A stretch of DNA of 64,000 nucleotides from Rebecca billardiae RCC1528. Its lineage: Eukaryota > Haptophyta. Below are positions 61,905-64,000 of this stretch, one piece after another. Where the stretch lies: NCBI GenBank assembly GCA_965240325.2, contig OZ251240.1:62001-126000 (forward strand), written 5' to 3'. Position numbers and translations under genes: made by a program. The notes beneath the pieces are model-generated. The model searched no databases and was not told the DNA's origin. It was given only the letters and a program-made list of their open reading frames with translations. Position 1 is the first letter of the stretch. Every line of letters starts with the position of its first letter.

Positions 61905-62693
61905 CAGGGGTCTCAACAATTAGCTGCGTATCTCTGTTTGTGCCACTGGACAGGCATGTGAGCACTTGATTGCCTGGCTAGATGTGGTCTAGCACACCCC
62001 ACTCCCTGGCCATTCTGACGAGTGGGTGGCTGCTTGGCCAGCTCTCCATGCTGGGCTGTGGTGCCATCCAGAGTGCGCATGTGCAGCAGCCCAGGTGGGT
62101 GCAGCGAGGGGTGCGGCAGGCAGCAGTGGGTGGTCAGCTTGAAAATCCATGCAGGCCAGCCACCAGCAGCTAGGCTGCAGAGCTCTTGGCTGCACCAGCC
62201 CCACTCCAGCCCCCTCAAGTCGGGTGGCTGGCCACCCTCGGGGTGTGTCAGCGGGTGCTGCTGCTGGCCTCCCAGTGCAGGGGAGCTGACCCAACTGGTC
62301 CTTGCGCAGGTGGGGGCGCGGGATTGGGCACTGTGCCACAGCAGCTGCATCCCATGAGCTCCCCCCCAGGTGGCATGCAGCCCTCCCTAGGGGGTACCAG
62401 ATCCACTGCCAAGCACAATTTAGGCCTGATCTGTGCGGGCACACGGCCCGCGACCAGTGACGACAAGCCTGCGGCAGGATCTGGCCCGAGCTGCGACAGG
62501 CTGTACGCCTGCAGCCGCGTGACCTGCTGGTGTGCCCAACTCCAGCCCACGCGCGCTGGCGGCTGGGGCTGACGCGCTGGGTCGAAACCGTCGTGCACGG
62601 GCAGTGGGGGCCGCCTGGATCAGCCCAGGGGGACAGGGTGAGCAGTGGCGTGCAGCTCAGTCAGAATGTGACGTTTAATTGTTGAGACCCCTG
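61905..62693. mobile_element. TIR element F with TA target duplication
   Basis: 789 bp bounded by CAGGGGTCTCAACAATTA and its exact inverted copy (62676-62693). TA flanks each end (61903-61904 and 62694-62695). The interior is GC-moderate and rich in CTGG/CCAG words, with no convincing transposase. TA duplication suggests a Tc1/mariner- or Harbinger-like mover, but the class is not proven. Confidence 0.82.
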
Positions 62694-62841
62694 TATTGCC
62701 CGATCCAAGTAGTACTGTACACGACTCGTCTCGGTCCGTCAGTCGTGGGGCCGCGCCCGGCGTGCGTAGTATACCGCCCGCGCGAGTCGAGACACGATGA
62801 TGAGTGCCAGTGGTATGCACAGCGCGCACGCGTTCCACCAG

Positions 62842-64000
62842 TCAGCGGTGACTCGTCTTGATCTGGCTGGCAGACGGTCCGAGCGCGGAGGCGGACGAGA
62901 GAGACGCGCCCGCCATCGCGCCGGACGAGCGCGTGGAGGCCAGGTGCCCGTGGAAGCGGTCCTGCTGCTCCACCTCTACGCCCCGCACGCGCGTCGCGTC
63001 GCGTGTGAGGACCCGTCGCGCGACGGTCGGCGTGCGGGGCGCAGCGCGGAGGCGGTGGCATCCGGAGGGCGTTACACTTGGCGCGCGTCAGCGGCGCAGG
63101 CGGCAGCAGCCGGGCGCGCGCACACGCACACGCGCGCTGGTCGTGCGGCGGGCGCCCGCGAGCGCGCACCGTCGGCCATCTCGTTGGCCACGTTGCGCAG
63201 CCGCAGCGCCAGCTCGCGGTTCGGGCTGAGGCGGCCGCTGGGGTCGGTCGTCATGCCTGCGCATCCGCGGCGCGCGGGCAGCACCGCACGCGCCGTCAGT
63301 CGGTGGTGGCGCGCATGCGCCGGGGCGGGCGCGCGCGGCGGCTGCGGCCGTGGCGCGTACCCGCGCGCTGCTGGTGCGCTGCCACGCGCGACGCCGCCCC
63401 CGGCGAGGCCGGCGGCGGGCGCAGCGACGAGTGCACCGAGGGCGCGGCCGACGTACGCGGCGGCGACAGGTGCCGCGAGCGCGCGTCGGCCACGCCCACG
63501 GTGCCCAGGCCGTGCCGCCGCGCGCCCGCGCTGCCGCCGCGCGCGCGCGCGCGGCGCTGGATCGCGCGCGCCGCGTCGTCGCGCGCGAGCCCCGGCGCGT
63601 GCTCCGCGCCCCTCTGCTGCGCGCGCTGCTGCTCGAGGTGCAGCTCGACGTACTCGGCCCAGCTGATCCGCCCGCTGCCGTCGCGGTCGGCGCGCGCGAA
63701 CGCGGCGTCGACCGCGCTCTGCGGCACGGCGGCGCCCGAAGCGCGCAGGCACGCGCCCAGCTCCTGCTTGGAGATGGCGCCCGAGCAGTTGGTGTCGTAC
63801 GCCTCAAACGTGCCGCGCAGCTCGCGCAGCCTGTGCGCGGGCAGGCCCGGCTGCGCGCGCGCGCGCGGCACCGCCGGCGGCGCGCCGTACCGCCTCGGCG
63901 CGCCGCCGCGCGGCGTGCCCGCGGGCGTGGCGCGCGCCGAGGCGGAGCTGCGCGGCGTGGGCGGCGCGCTCGGCCCGCGGCTGCGCTTGGCGCGCACGCG
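62842..64000 (-). CDS. EF-hand protein with IQ-like motif, 5'-partial
   Basis: Minus-strand exons are 63361->64000 (open at the window edge), 63170-63256 and 62842-62975, with GT-AG introns of 104 and 194 nt and consistent phase 1. Two paired EF-hands lie in the first exon: FEAYDTNCSGAISKQELGAC and FARADRDGSGRISWAEYVEL, both with usable Ca ligands. An IQ-like AARAIQRRARARGG follows. The second exon encodes GMTTDPSGRLSPNRELALRL and continues into a helical stretch (RNVANEMADEVEQQDRFHGH). The last exon ends SQIKTSHR and a TGA. The protein looks like a calcium sensor or scaffold. The 87-nt exon begins with an ATG, so a separate small gene starting there is a weaker alternative. The true start lies beyond 64000. 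Confidence 0.75.

Larger units (their letters stand above)
60845..62697. mobile_element. TIR element B, copy 2, interrupted by elements C and F
   Basis: The left part (GGGTCAGCAGAGCTCCGACG, then ACCGTTACACTCG) and right part (TGAGAGCCTCATCTCA, GTGGGGCTCTGACCCC then TCTA) match the two ends of B copy 1 at 14800-15252. Between them lie element C (60900-61365), a larger AT-rich middle including (TA)n at about 61815-61858, and element F (61905-62693) inserted two or three bases from B's right terminus. Confidence 0.65.

Noticed and set aside
61913-62444. Overlapping 145- and 151-residue minus ORFs
   Set aside because: They lie inside TIR element F, carry no transposase motif, and have a low-complexity Trp/Pro/Gln composition.

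Overview
The window is eukaryotic nuclear DNA. It is very GC-rich in coding parts, has short GT-AG introns (about 100-280 nt, donors often GTGCGC), head-to-head gene pairs, long (TA)n microsatellites and several transposon families. Gene content (RPB6, Rab geranylgeranyltransferase alpha, a NEK-type kinase, a cis-prenyltransferase, PLAC8, several Golgi-type glycosyltransferases, a TIR-like membrane protein) with this base composition suggests a high-GC microalga. A haptophyte or similar chromalveolate alga is my guess; the sequence does not prove it. No prokaryotic operon, rRNA, tRNA or CRISPR was found.

Layout. 1-9776: a Helitron replicase/helicase ORF, open at the left edge, followed by a two-exon gene of unknown function. 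10439-12702: a GT8-like ORF whose 3' end is invaded by an antisense scrap of the Helitron ORF, then a PLAC8 gene. 12703-15252: microsatellites, one copy of a TA-flanked repeat (called E here) and a short TIR element (B). 15495-18009: a five-exon gene of unknown function. 20013-29376: a DxD glycosyltransferase, a GH18-like secreted protein with a frameshift, a Cu-only SOD-like protein, a Miro-like EF-hand protein and a cis-prenyltransferase. 29514-41554: a mobile-element block with repeat D, a complete tyrosine-recombinase (DIRS/PAT/Ngaro-type) retroelement with split direct repeats, E again, and a scrap of the TIR-like gene. 41821-44596: a glycosyltransferase and a divergent F-box/RCC1 gene. 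45193-47755: second D and third E copy plus (TA)n. 47779-58825: the TIR-like gene, NEK-like kinase, RPB6, RabGGTase alpha and a PC-esterase-like gene. 60020-62695: nested elements (foldback G, B, C, F). 62842-64000: an EF-hand gene running off the right edge.

Housekeeping genes are intact, and most disruption lies in the repeat blocks. The strongest structural results are the intact split-repeat retroelement, the E family flanked by (TA)n, and the nested insertion of C into B, for which the other B copy supplies the empty site. I did not recognise a new defence or metabolic system.
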